Origin: Udaeobacter sp025935755
GTDB taxonomy: Bacteria; Verrucomicrobiota; Verrucomicrobiia; Chthoniobacterales; UBA10450
NCBI GenBank assembly: GCA_036278715.1
Contig: DASUKN010000061.1
Coordinates: 62,001-126,000, forward strand
Reading direction: 5' to 3'
Length of the DNA stretch: 64,000 nucleotides
Position 1 is the stretch's first letter; each line of letters starts with the position of its first letter. This document shows, piece after piece, positions 54,142 to 62,624 of this stretch. The notes beneath the pieces were generated by a model, which ran no database searches, was not told where the DNA came from, and saw only the letters and a list, made by a program, of their open reading frames with translations. The translations under genes were made by a program, and so were the position numbers.

Positions 54142-55155
54142 GTGAGAAGTCTTTGTGTCGCCGCCTGTTGCTTCGCCCTCAGCTCAATTTTCGCAGCCCC
54201 GGTTATTCCAACTGCGCCGGGCACGACCTGGCGCTACAACATGACCGAGGAAATCGGAAAGGGATTGAATGTTTCGAACGTAAAAGCCGATGCCGATGGC
54301 AAGATCCGTCTGCCAGTTTTGTACCGCCTCGACGGGACAGAAGATGTTGACGGGAAAAACCTTTTGAAATTTGAAATGCATCGGGGCGGCACGATCACGA
54401 ATACCGATCTGCTCACCGTAGACGAGCACGGGATTACCTGCTGGGCTCGCGTGAATCTCGATGGCGAATTGGTCAAGTTTAGTCCGCCGCAGCCGATGAT
54501 CACTGCTCCACTCAAAAAGGGCACCGCCTGGAACTTTGATGGACACGCTGGCGAATTGAAGGTGCAACAGCATTATGACGTCATAGGTGAAGAAAGGGTC
54601 GATGTGCCCGCCGGAAAATTTCAAGCGTTTAAGATTCATGGCGATCAAACGATGCCCAACCGAATGACCATAGATCGGTGGTTTGCGCCGGGCGTTGGCA
54701 TCGTGAAAGACGTCACGACAATGCAGGATGCGAAAGGCGACTTGCTCCAGCGCATTTCGCTTGAATTGGCCGACATGCCCCAGGTTGTCGAGCGTCCCGA
54801 AGTCAAATCGGACATCGCACCCAAAAAGCTTGTGGTAAGTGTTGCAAAAGATCGGTTCGGCAAACCGATCACATCGTTTTCGGCAAACACGCCGGAAATT
54901 TACGCGCGCTGGCAGGGGCAGCGTTTGCGAGAAGGCGCAAATGTGAAAGCGGTGTGGATCGCGGAAAACATTGGCGAAGATTTTCCGCAGGACTACAAAA
55001 TCGATGAAGCGTCTGCTGTGGCTACGAGCCCGACAGCACGCGGCGCATTCACGCTCGCCCGGCCCGAAGATGGATGGATGCCCGGCGATTACCGTGTCGA
55101 ATTTTATGTGGACAACGTGCTCGTCGACGCTGTGAAGATGAAAATCGTGCAATGA
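54142..55155 (+). CDS. Secreted protein of unknown function
   Basis: Signal peptide at about residues 1-18 (CVAACCFALSSIFAAP). The mature region of about 320 residues is beta-rich: the first part resembles secreted beta-barrel-like proteins that start APGTTWRYNMTEEIG, and the C-terminal half (VVSVAKDRFGKPITSFSANT, GDYRVEFYVDNVLVD) looks like an immunoglobulin-like domain. It is divergent from glgB and precedes the DUF2807 gene. No enzyme motif is seen. Confidence 0.75.
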   Translation: MRSLCVAACCFALSSIFAAPVIPTAPGTTWRYNMTEEIGKGLNVSNVKADADGKIRLPVLYRLDGTEDVDGKNLLKFEMHRGGTITNTDLLTVDEHGITCWARVNLDGELVKFSPPQPMITAPLKKGTAWNFDGHAGELKVQQHYDVIGEERVDVPAGKFQAFKIHGDQTMPNRMTIDRWFAPGVGIVKDVTTMQDAKGDLLQRISLELADMPQVVERPEVKSDIAPKKLVVSVAKDRFGKPITSFSANTPEIYARWQGQRLREGANVKAVWIAENIGEDFPQDYKIDEASAVATSPTARGAFTLARPEDGWMPGDYRVEFYVDNVLVDAVKMKIVQ

Positions 55156-55253
55156 TCGTGACGCAGACATCCTGTCTGATCCCAGCTCACGACTGTCGCC
55201 TCTTCAATTTTGTTGAATCCAAAAAGCAGCCAGCTGGCATCATAAGGGAGAAG

Positions 55254-55910
55254 ATGTTTTACATGAAAAAAGTCCTTGTCCGTTTGATTGCTGCATGTCT
55301 CGTGTTGCTTGCCGGATGCCATCTACCCGGTATCCGAGGCAATGGCCGGATCAAAACCGAGGAACGACCAATCACTGCGTTTACTACCGTAGACGCAAGC
55401 GGCGCTTTCCAGATTGAGTGGGCAAACGGATCGCCATCTCTCCGGATTACTACCGATCAAAATCTCCTGCCTTACATTGAGAGCGACGTTTCAGGCGACA
55501 CGCTGCGTCTGCGCACCCGGGAACACATTTGGCCTACTCACGGAATCAAAGTTTTCATCTCAAGTCCAACCCGGACAGGTGGCAACATGCGAGGTGCGGT
55601 CAAGTTGACCGTAACGCGCTTGAACGGACCGATCTTTGCATTGGAATCGAAAGGAGCGTCGGAGGTTACTCTTGATGGCAGCATCGACCGGCTACTCGTC
55701 GACATGACCGGCGCCAGCCAGTTAACAGCTGATAAGCTGCAAGCGAAAACAGCTGAAATTTCCACGACCGGCGCGGGCGACGCTGATATCGCAGTCTCCG
55801 ATACCCTGAAAGTTGTGATCACCGGCGCCGGCAAAGTGAGCTATTCTGGTAACCCACCGACGATCAAGAAACAGATCACTGGAGCCGGCTCAATTCGCCA
55901 CAAGGACTAG
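55254..55910 (+). CDS. DUF2807 (GIN-like) lipoprotein
   Basis: Lipoprotein signal with the lipobox LAGC (about residues 19-22), followed by a DUF2807-type right-handed beta-helix: DASGAFQIEWANGSPSLRI, GASEVTLDGSIDRLLVDMTG and TGAGKVSYSGNPP. The family is common as outer-surface or periplasmic proteins of unknown role. The start at 55254 has AAGGGAG closely upstream; 55263 is an alternative. Its last codons are part of a tandem repeat that continues past the stop. Confidence 0.88.
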   Translation: MFYMKKVLVRLIAACLVLLAGCHLPGIRGNGRIKTEERPITAFTTVDASGAFQIEWANGSPSLRITTDQNLLPYIESDVSGDTLRLRTREHIWPTHGIKVFISSPTRTGGNMRGAVKLTVTRLNGPIFALESKGASEVTLDGSIDRLLVDMTGASQLTADKLQAKTAEISTTGAGDADIAVSDTLKVVITGAGKVSYSGNPPTIKKQITGAGSIRHKD

Positions 55911-56634
55911 GAGTGTGCGTGTCGACGCGTTCCCCGCGACCGAGCGCGGAAACGCAAAGAGCGCTGCCCGATTCAGTGGACTAATCATTGGGCGAGAACT
56001 GCTCTTAGCCAGCTTCGACCAGGACGGTCAGGTGGAACGCGTTCTCCCGAACGCGTTGGCTCACCCGTCATCGACTTTCGGAGAAGTCGATCCACCTTGG
56101 TTTCAAAGAACTTCATTGACAGAAGGCTCGTGCGCGACTCAACACCCAGCGCAAGATCCTCGAAGCGCTTCCGGCTCAATTCGCCACAAGGACTAGGAGT
56201 CAGCTTGTCGACTCGTTCGCCGCGACCGAACGCGGAAACGCAAAGAGCGCTGCCCGATTCAGTGGATTAATCCTTGGGCAAGAACTGCTCTTCCTCAGCT
56301 TGGACCAGGACGTCAGGTGGAACGCGTTCTCCCGAATGCGTTGGCTCACCCGTCATCGACTTTCGGAGAAGTCGATCCACCTTGGTTTCAAAGAACTTCA
56401 TTGACAGAAGGCTCTTGCGCGACTCAACACCCAGCGCAAGATCCTCGAAGCGCTTCCGGCTCAATTCGCCACAAGGACTAGGAGTGTGCGTGTCGACGCA
56501 TTCGCCGCGACCGAGCGGAAACGCAAAGAGCGCTGCCCGATTCAGTGGATTAATCATTGGGCAAGAACTGCTCTTAGCCAGCTTGGACCAGGACGTCAGG
56601 TGGACGCGTTCTCCCGAACGCGTTGGCTCACCCG
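55886..56634. repeat. Tandem triplication of a 285-bp unit beginning in the DUF2807 3' end
   Basis: Unit 1 (55886-56171) and unit 2 (56172-56456) are nearly identical; unit 3 (56457-56634) is truncated. Each unit begins with the bases that encode the SIRHKD tail and stop codon of the DUF2807 gene. Inside is a small hairpin (ATCGACTT with AAGTCGAT). Minus-strand open frames recur in the units but are repeat by-products as far as can be seen. Confidence 0.9.
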
Positions 56635-56640
56635 AGGACG

Positions 56641-56675
56641 GATAAAAGGGTCAAATCTTAGATCTGACCCCAATT
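56641..56675. other. Palindromic segment with a T-rich flank
   Basis: GGGTCA pairs with TGACCC around an AATCTTAGATC centre, followed by AATTTTCTC. It adjoins the end of the triplicated repeat and could be a weak terminator or the edge of a repetitive element. Confidence 0.4.
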
Positions 56676-56780
56676 TTCTCGGGTGTTTCCCCGTGATCAG
56701 TTCATCAACGGATATTTCCGGGTGTTTCCTATTGCGCTGTTAAGGCGGGAGTGCGAAATGCAGGGGGCCCTGAGGAGATA

Positions 56781-57383
56781 ATGAAAATTCGCACGCCTCT
56801 TTTCGTTTTCGCACTCGTACTCCTGGCCGGCATGGCGCATGCCGGTGACGAAAGATCAATCAAAGATCTGGCCAAAGCTCTGACTGGACTTGGGCCGGAT
56901 GTCGATCCCGCTGAAGCGCAGGCAATTTCTTATACTGCGCATACGACGGCTCGCCGGCTCAAGAAAGAATATCGCGTCGTTCTCAACCCGGAGTTTACGG
57001 TGTTTCTTTACAATGTTGGCCTCCGAAAGCGCGGGTGGTGCGGGCATTGGGCGCAGGACATAGGAACGGAATTGATAAAACTCGAGCCCAAGACCCTCGT
57101 GCTCCACTGGGGTGAAGCGTACCCGAACACGTCGAGTGAAAACAACGCCCTGGTCGTGACCGCCCGGAATCAGAAGTTCGAAGATGGGATTCTTCTCGAC
57201 GGTTGGCGCAGGGCCGGCCGCTTATTCTGGTGCCCGGTGGTAAAAGACGACGAGTACGAAGCGGAACAGCATTACGGCCACTCCGGCATCACCATGTGGA
57301 GAGAAAACATGAAGTGGAGCGCGTGGCTGCAGACTTACCCTTCGACGGAGGAAAAGGCGAAAACAGCCAGCGCAACTCGCTGA
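56781..57383 (+). CDS. Secreted protein, unknown
   Basis: The 200 residues start with a signal peptide ending near GMAHAGDE (about residue 22). The ATG at 56781 has GAGGAG four bases upstream, a clear ribosome-binding site in a window where most starts lack one. The mature part contains GWCGHWAQDIGTELI and many Trp residues. No family is recognised. It precedes the site-2 protease gene by about 50 bases. Confidence 0.75.
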   Translation: MKIRTPLFVFALVLLAGMAHAGDERSIKDLAKALTGLGPDVDPAEAQAISYTAHTTARRLKKEYRVVLNPEFTVFLYNVGLRKRGWCGHWAQDIGTELIKLEPKTLVLHWGEAYPNTSSENNALVVTARNQKFEDGILLDGWRRAGRLFWCPVVKDDEYEAEQHYGHSGITMWRENMKWSAWLQTYPSTEEKAKTASATR

Positions 57384-57435
57384 ATTTTCGGCTGCAGCAT
57401 GCGGCCGATGGAAATTGGCGTTTCACTCAAACGCC

Positions 57436-58311
57436 ATGCACATTTCTACCGTGCAAGACGTAAACCTTCAGACCGAACGAACGCCGGAATACCAGGCGCC
57501 GACTGAGGAGACGGCCTGGAGCCGCATCAAAAAGGCACTCGGCCCATTCGCGGTCATAGGTATCGTCATTGCCAAGTTCCTGGCGAAATTCAAATTCGTC
57601 CTGCCCATCCTGCTGAAGTCAGGCGGCACCATGCTGCTAATGATCCTGGTTTATATGCAGCTGTGGGGCTGGGCGTTCGGCGTGGGCTTTGTCCTTCTTT
57701 TGCTTGTACACGAGACCGGACATTTGATTGTCGCGAAAAAATTCGGACTCAAAGTAGGCGCGCCAGTTTTTATTCCATTTATGGGCGCGTTTATTGCGCT
57801 TAAGGAAGCACCGCGCAATGCGTGGATGGAAGCATGTGTAGGTATTGGTGGGCCGTTGCTTGGGAGCTTGGGTGCACTGGTGTGCCACGCGTTGGGCGAA
57901 TTTTCTGCTGCTCCCATTTTCGTTGCACTGGGATGGTTCGGATATTTTCTGAACCTGTTTAATCTAACGCCAGTCGGAATGCTCGATGGCGGACGCATCG
58001 TCACCGCGTTGTCCCGCTGGTTATGGTTACCCGGCTTTGCACTGCTCGTCTGGTTCGGATGGAAATTTCCGAACTTCATTATCTGGCTGATCGTCCTTTT
58101 GTCGTTGCCCAGGATCTATTCGCTGTTCCGTAAGAGAACCGAAGAAGAGCAGCGTTATTTCGAAGTCACACCGTCGCAGCGTTGGATCATGTCAGTTCTG
58201 TATTTTGGGCTCATCGCAGCCTTGCTTTTCGGAATGCACGTGGCGCAGCAGGATTTGAACAACCTGGGCGTGCGCTCTCACGGCCACGGGCGAGACGTCA
58301 TCGTCCAGTGA
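57436..58311 (+). CDS. Site-2 protease family (M50) membrane metalloprotease
   Basis: Intramembrane zinc protease of about 291 residues with the HETGH zinc motif, a later GMLDGGRIVTAL (Asp zinc ligand) and NLFNLTPVG between them. This is the standard site-2 protease/FtsH-independent layout with multiple helices. Substrates may be anti-sigma or signal proteins. The ATG at 57436 is chosen over 57415 because it gives a shorter, conserved N-terminus. Confidence 0.9.
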   Translation: MHISTVQDVNLQTERTPEYQAPTEETAWSRIKKALGPFAVIGIVIAKFLAKFKFVLPILLKSGGTMLLMILVYMQLWGWAFGVGFVLLLLVHETGHLIVAKKFGLKVGAPVFIPFMGAFIALKEAPRNAWMEACVGIGGPLLGSLGALVCHALGEFSAAPIFVALGWFGYFLNLFNLTPVGMLDGGRIVTALSRWLWLPGFALLVWFGWKFPNFIIWLIVLLSLPRIYSLFRKRTEEEQRYFEVTPSQRWIMSVLYFGLIAALLFGMHVAQQDLNNLGVRSHGHGRDVIVQ

Positions 58312-58339
58312 CGCCCAGGGAGTGACGGCGTGCCAGTCG

Positions 58340-60040
58340 TCAGGTTGCCCTCGACGGCGGGGAAGCCGTCGCTGCTCGAGCATTTATCGCGAAAACCTTT
58401 TGCGGGTTCAGCCCGATTCGTTCCACGATCGAAACGAAACGTTTATCCGTACGCAGCGGCACGAATTCGGGCGCGATGCCGATGAAGTGCAATGACGAGG
58501 AATGCTCCTCATAAGCACGCTGTAATTCGCGCATGGCGTCTTCGTGTTCGTCCAACACGACATGCACATGCGCAATGGCATCCCCTGGCGTATAACCACG
58601 GCGACTTTCGCAAGCGGCCTTAAGAATCTCTTTTGCCTCATCCCGCTGGTCCATTTTGCCGTAGGTAATTGCCAGACCAAACGGCACGCGGCCACTGATG
58701 GCCTGCGATTTTTTATACAACCCGATCGCGTCATCAAACCGCCCCATCTCGCGATAAAGAGCAGCCAACAACGGCTCGCCATAGGCAAAAGTTGGATCGA
58801 GCTGCAACGCGCGCTCGCCCGCAGCCATCGCTTCATCGATCAAGCCGAAATACCGATAGATTTCGCAGGCGAAATTGCTCACCCAGAGTGACGCTGGATC
58901 GATTTTCGCCGTCCGGCTCAGATATTTGAGGGCTTTCTCTCGATCACCGATCGCCGCGTAAAAGGCCGCGATGAAATAGTTCGAAGGCGTCAAATTTGAG
59001 TCCACTTCAAATGCGCGGACGTACTCCTCTTCAGCGCCGCGAAGATCCCAATCGAGGATCCGTTTTGTTTCCGCCAGGTAAACATGCGCTTCGGCTTCGC
59101 TATCGTCGATGCTGATCGCATTGACGGCAGCTTCGCGCACCTTTGAGTAAGCTTCGAGCGGTTCAATATAACCATCGGCCAACCATAGCCACGACTTGGC
59201 AGTGCCGGTCCAGGCCCGCGCGAATCGCGGATCTTTGTCGAGCGCGCTCTGGAAAAACTCGAGGCTTTTTCGCAGTGATTCCTCGGTGCTTTTGTCCGAC
59301 AAAAACAAACCACGAAGGTAAAGATCGTACGCTTCCATGCTGTGCGCGCGGGCCGTTGCCGGCGCGATCTCTAATTTCAATTTCAGAGCATCGACAATGG
59401 CGCATGTGATCTCGTCCTGGAGCGCAAAGATTCCCTGGAATTCGCGCTCGAATGTTTCCGACCACAGGGTGAATCCTTTGCAGCACTCGGTCAGTTCGGC
59501 GGTCACCCGAATCCGGTTACCGTCTCGTCGGATACTTCCTTCGACTACATGTTCTACGTTGAGTTTGCTGGCGACCTCGCTCAGTGGTGCGTCCCGATCT
59601 TTGAACCAAAATGATGAACGCCGCGCGGCCACTCGCAAATTATCGACCTTGGAAAGCGCGGTGAGAATTTCCTCGGCGATGCCTTCGCCGAGATAATCGC
59701 GCTCCGGGCCGGCGCTCAGATCCTTGAACGGTAAAACTGCAATCGACTTCTCCTGTGACGTGTACGGATCGGCATGATCGATTCTCTGTGACGGTTCCCG
59801 ATCTGGAGTGCGTACGATTCCGTATCGAGTTACATCGAAAAACCAGGAAAGTGTAACGGCCACTGGAAACCCGAGCACAATCAGGACGACCAGGAGCCGA
59901 ACTACCCAGTTCGGGATATCGAATACAGGAAGGACCTGCGCGAGACCTTGCGCAAGCGCCCACCCGCCTACGACGTACGCGATTGCGACGCTGTAAACCT
60001 TTCTTCGCTTTAGCTCGGCAAAAAATGTGTTCGCGTTCAC
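58340..60040 (-). CDS. TolB-like / TPR protein with N-terminal membrane anchor
   Basis: The 566 residues have two N-terminal transmembrane helices, a TolB-N-like domain (KSIAVLPFKDLSAGPERDYL) and a C-terminal series of tetratricopeptide repeats. This is the architecture of many proteins annotated as adenylate cyclase, but no cyclase catalytic domain is present. Its TolB-like region is a clear relative of the next gene, and they lie 67 bases apart on the same strand. Confidence 0.85.
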   Translation of the reverse strand: MNANTFFAELKRRKVYSVAIAYVVGGWALAQGLAQVLPVFDIPNWVVRLLVVLIVLGFPVAVTLSWFFDVTRYGIVRTPDREPSQRIDHADPYTSQEKSIAVLPFKDLSAGPERDYLGEGIAEEILTALSKVDNLRVAARRSSFWFKDRDAPLSEVASKLNVEHVVEGSIRRDGNRIRVTAELTECCKGFTLWSETFEREFQGIFALQDEITCAIVDALKLKLEIAPATARAHSMEAYDLYLRGLFLSDKSTEESLRKSLEFFQSALDKDPRFARAWTGTAKSWLWLADGYIEPLEAYSKVREAAVNAISIDDSEAEAHVYLAETKRILDWDLRGAEEEYVRAFEVDSNLTPSNYFIAAFYAAIGDREKALKYLSRTAKIDPASLWVSNFACEIYRYFGLIDEAMAAGERALQLDPTFAYGEPLLAALYREMGRFDDAIGLYKKSQAISGRVPFGLAITYGKMDQRDEAKEILKAACESRRGYTPGDAIAHVHVVLDEHEDAMRELQRAYEEHSSSLHFIGIAPEFVPLRTDKRFVSIVERIGLNPQKVFAINARAATASPPSRAT

Positions 60041-60107
60041 TTATGAATGGATCAGCCGTGCTAGCTGAATCTAAATTTTCGATCGCTACAAGCGTACTAT
60101 TTTTAGT

Positions 60108-62525
60108 TCACGGGCTGGTCTCTGCGATCAGTTTTTTAAAGCGCGGGTCGTTCCGAATCGGGTCCCACTCCCAGCGATATTTCAGATCGTTAACGGTGAT
60201 GCTGTAATCTGCGCTATCCACTGCGCCCGGGGTGGTGAGCAGGCGCGCGATCAATGGAATAGCCAGATCATTTTCACCGACACGGGCGTAGATAAGCGCG
60301 AGATAACCACTCATGAGTGAACCGTCGACGGCATCTTTCGATTCCGGTTTAAGTTCAACCGCTCGTCTTCCTTCCGCGATCGCATCGTTCTTCCGGCCCA
60401 TTAATGCATAAAGCCATCCAAGGCCTGCATGCCGCTCAGCGCTTTCCGGTGCTTCTTGCACTGCTGCTTCAAAAGCGGGTCTTGCCTGTTCAAATGTCTT
60501 TAGAGCGTTCGCGTTATCTCCCTGCGCAGCGTACGTGCAGCCTTCCAGGAAGATTTTCGGAGTCAATCCGGCCACGCTATAGGAAATTTCGTCGGCCGAC
60601 GATGTTTCCAGAACGTTTTTAGCCGCCGCATAATCGCGTTGCAACATGGCGACGTCCCATCGGGCGGCAGTGACACTGCCATCCGGATCAACGCCCGCTG
60701 GAATTTCATTTAACACCGATTGCAGCAAACGAGTGTCCCCTTTCCAATTGAACTCAACGTAGCCGCGCTGGATTTTCGCGACGAGCGATGCCGGAGCCAG
60801 CGCGCCCATCTGCTCAGCCCAACGCGCCGCCTGCGGCCATCGGCGCATTGACGAGTTTGTATAAAGAAGTTCGCGAGCAGTGTTCGGATTTTGCGGATCG
60901 AGCTTCGCCACCTGTTCGTAGGTTTCGAGCGCCGCCTGCCATTTGCCCTGCCGGCGCTCAATCGCCGCGATCAAGCGCCGTGTGTCCGCATTGCTAGGCG
61001 ATAAACGAGACGCGATCTCGAATTGTTCCAGAGCCTTGTCGTAGTCCTGGTCGATCCAGTAGATGCATTCGCCGAGTGCAAAGTGGGCTTCTGCAAGATT
61101 CGGTTGCAGCCGAAGGGCAGCTTCCGCTTCGGCGCGGGCTTTTGTTCTCCAACTCTCGGTCGGCTCGTAATATCGGAAAACCTCGGCGCAAACAGATGCC
61201 AGCCGCGCGTGCGCGAGTGCGAAATTCGGATCGAGTTCGATTGCCTGCATGTAAAGCTGCTCGGCCGTCTTGTAACCCTCCAGCAGCGTATCGGGGTTGT
61301 GGGAGATCTGGTTCGCGCGCAGATAAAAAACGTACGCGTCGGCGCTTCGCGTCGGTTTCGCTGACGCCAGCGCCTTCTCGTCATCGCTAAGCGTTGCCCG
61401 AAGGGCATCGGCGATTTCATTGGCCAATTCTCCCTGCAATCCAAGGGAATCATCCAAAGTGCGATCGTAATGGCTTGCCCAAATCTGGCGGTTTTTTCGA
61501 GTATCGATCAACTGGACATTCAGTACGACGCGATCGCCTTCTTTGCGTACACTACCTTCCAGAACGTTGGCCACCCCGAGCTTCTGCCCGACATTGCGGA
61601 CGTCTTGAGCCGCGACGCCACGGAAACTCATCACCGACGAACGACTGATCACTCTGAGATCTTTGATCTTTGCCAGAGTCGTCAGGATGTCATCCTGCAC
61701 GCCGTCCGCAAAGAAGGCGTTATCCTTTTCCGAGCTGAGATTCTCGAACGGCAACACCGCGATACTTTTCTCCTCAGTAGCCGCAGTTGCTGAGTTGTGC
61801 CGCGAATAAAACCAGATGCCCAGAGCCGTCGCGCCGACCAGCAAAATTATCGCCGCGATTGCCAGGTACATCGCTCGAACCCTTTTCGGGGCGCGAGCGG
61901 CATCGGCTTTGGCCGCTTCTTCCGAGCGCGATTGCTGCACCTTTTTCGGCAACTCAGGATTCCCAACGTCGTCCCCATAGAAATTCACAAGAAAGACCGA
62001 GACGCCATGCTTCACGGCGCATTGGCCGAGGTCGTGCAGATACGGACCCCATTCTCGCGAGTGGCCCAAGTCTTCGGCGACTCTTTCGGACAACAAAATG
62101 TGCCGGTCATCTCCACAATCCATAATACGTTGCGCGAGATTGATCCCGGCGCCGGCGACGTTTGCTGAATCGTTTACGTCGCGAACTTTGTTGATCGGGC
62201 CACTATGAATCCCCATTCGCAGCTTCAGTTGCGGATAGTCTTTCAGCTTCCTGCTGATCTCCATTGCACACCGCACTGGCGCTTCCGGACTGTCGAAAAA
62301 AACGAGCGCCATCCCGTCTCCGACCGGAAGTCGGATCAGCTTGCCCGCTTCTTTAGCGCTGTGCACCTGCTCTGTGCCGCGGACAATTTCGGTCAGTTGC
62401 TCGAGGTATTGACGTTGTTCATCAAGGAGCAGGGTCGAATAACCGACCAGATCCATGAACAGAACGTGGCCAATCTGTAGTTGCACTGACGTTTCCGCTT
62501 CGGAGGGCATAGATTTGAACGGCAA
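60108..62525 (-). CDS. Class III nucleotide cyclase with TolB-like and TPR domains
   Basis: The 805 residues begin with a class III adenylate/guanylate cyclase domain: the metal Asp in FMDLVGYSTLL, a GDG motif in VGDGMALVFF, and the Asn/Arg pair in GINLAQRIM. A transmembrane helix (about residue 225) follows, then a TolB-N-like domain (KSIAVLPFENLSSEKDNAFF) and many tetratricopeptide repeats. It probably makes cyclic nucleotide in response to a protein-protein cue. It sits upstream of the related TPR gene. Confidence 0.9.
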   Translation of the reverse strand: MPFKSMPSEAETSVQLQIGHVLFMDLVGYSTLLLDEQRQYLEQLTEIVRGTEQVHSAKEAGKLIRLPVGDGMALVFFDSPEAPVRCAMEISRKLKDYPQLKLRMGIHSGPINKVRDVNDSANVAGAGINLAQRIMDCGDDRHILLSERVAEDLGHSREWGPYLHDLGQCAVKHGVSVFLVNFYGDDVGNPELPKKVQQSRSEEAAKADAARAPKRVRAMYLAIAAIILLVGATALGIWFYSRHNSATAATEEKSIAVLPFENLSSEKDNAFFADGVQDDILTTLAKIKDLRVISRSSVMSFRGVAAQDVRNVGQKLGVANVLEGSVRKEGDRVVLNVQLIDTRKNRQIWASHYDRTLDDSLGLQGELANEIADALRATLSDDEKALASAKPTRSADAYVFYLRANQISHNPDTLLEGYKTAEQLYMQAIELDPNFALAHARLASVCAEVFRYYEPTESWRTKARAEAEAALRLQPNLAEAHFALGECIYWIDQDYDKALEQFEIASRLSPSNADTRRLIAAIERRQGKWQAALETYEQVAKLDPQNPNTARELLYTNSSMRRWPQAARWAEQMGALAPASLVAKIQRGYVEFNWKGDTRLLQSVLNEIPAGVDPDGSVTAARWDVAMLQRDYAAAKNVLETSSADEISYSVAGLTPKIFLEGCTYAAQGDNANALKTFEQARPAFEAAVQEAPESAERHAGLGWLYALMGRKNDAIAEGRRAVELKPESKDAVDGSLMSGYLALIYARVGENDLAIPLIARLLTTPGAVDSADYSITVNDLKYRWEWDPIRNDPRFKKLIAETSP

Positions 62526-62624
62526 TCTTCCGCGAAGTTTTCGATTTCTGAAATCCTATTTCCACCAAACCCTGGCGCCAAACTCAGCGCCCACGCTGTC
62601 CTCGATGTTGTGCTAAAATTCCGG

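Noticed and set aside
55985..56557. Minus-strand open frames in the 285-bp repeat units
   Set aside because: They recur only because the units are near-identical copies. They have no ribosome-binding site or recognisable family, and they overlap repeat boundaries.
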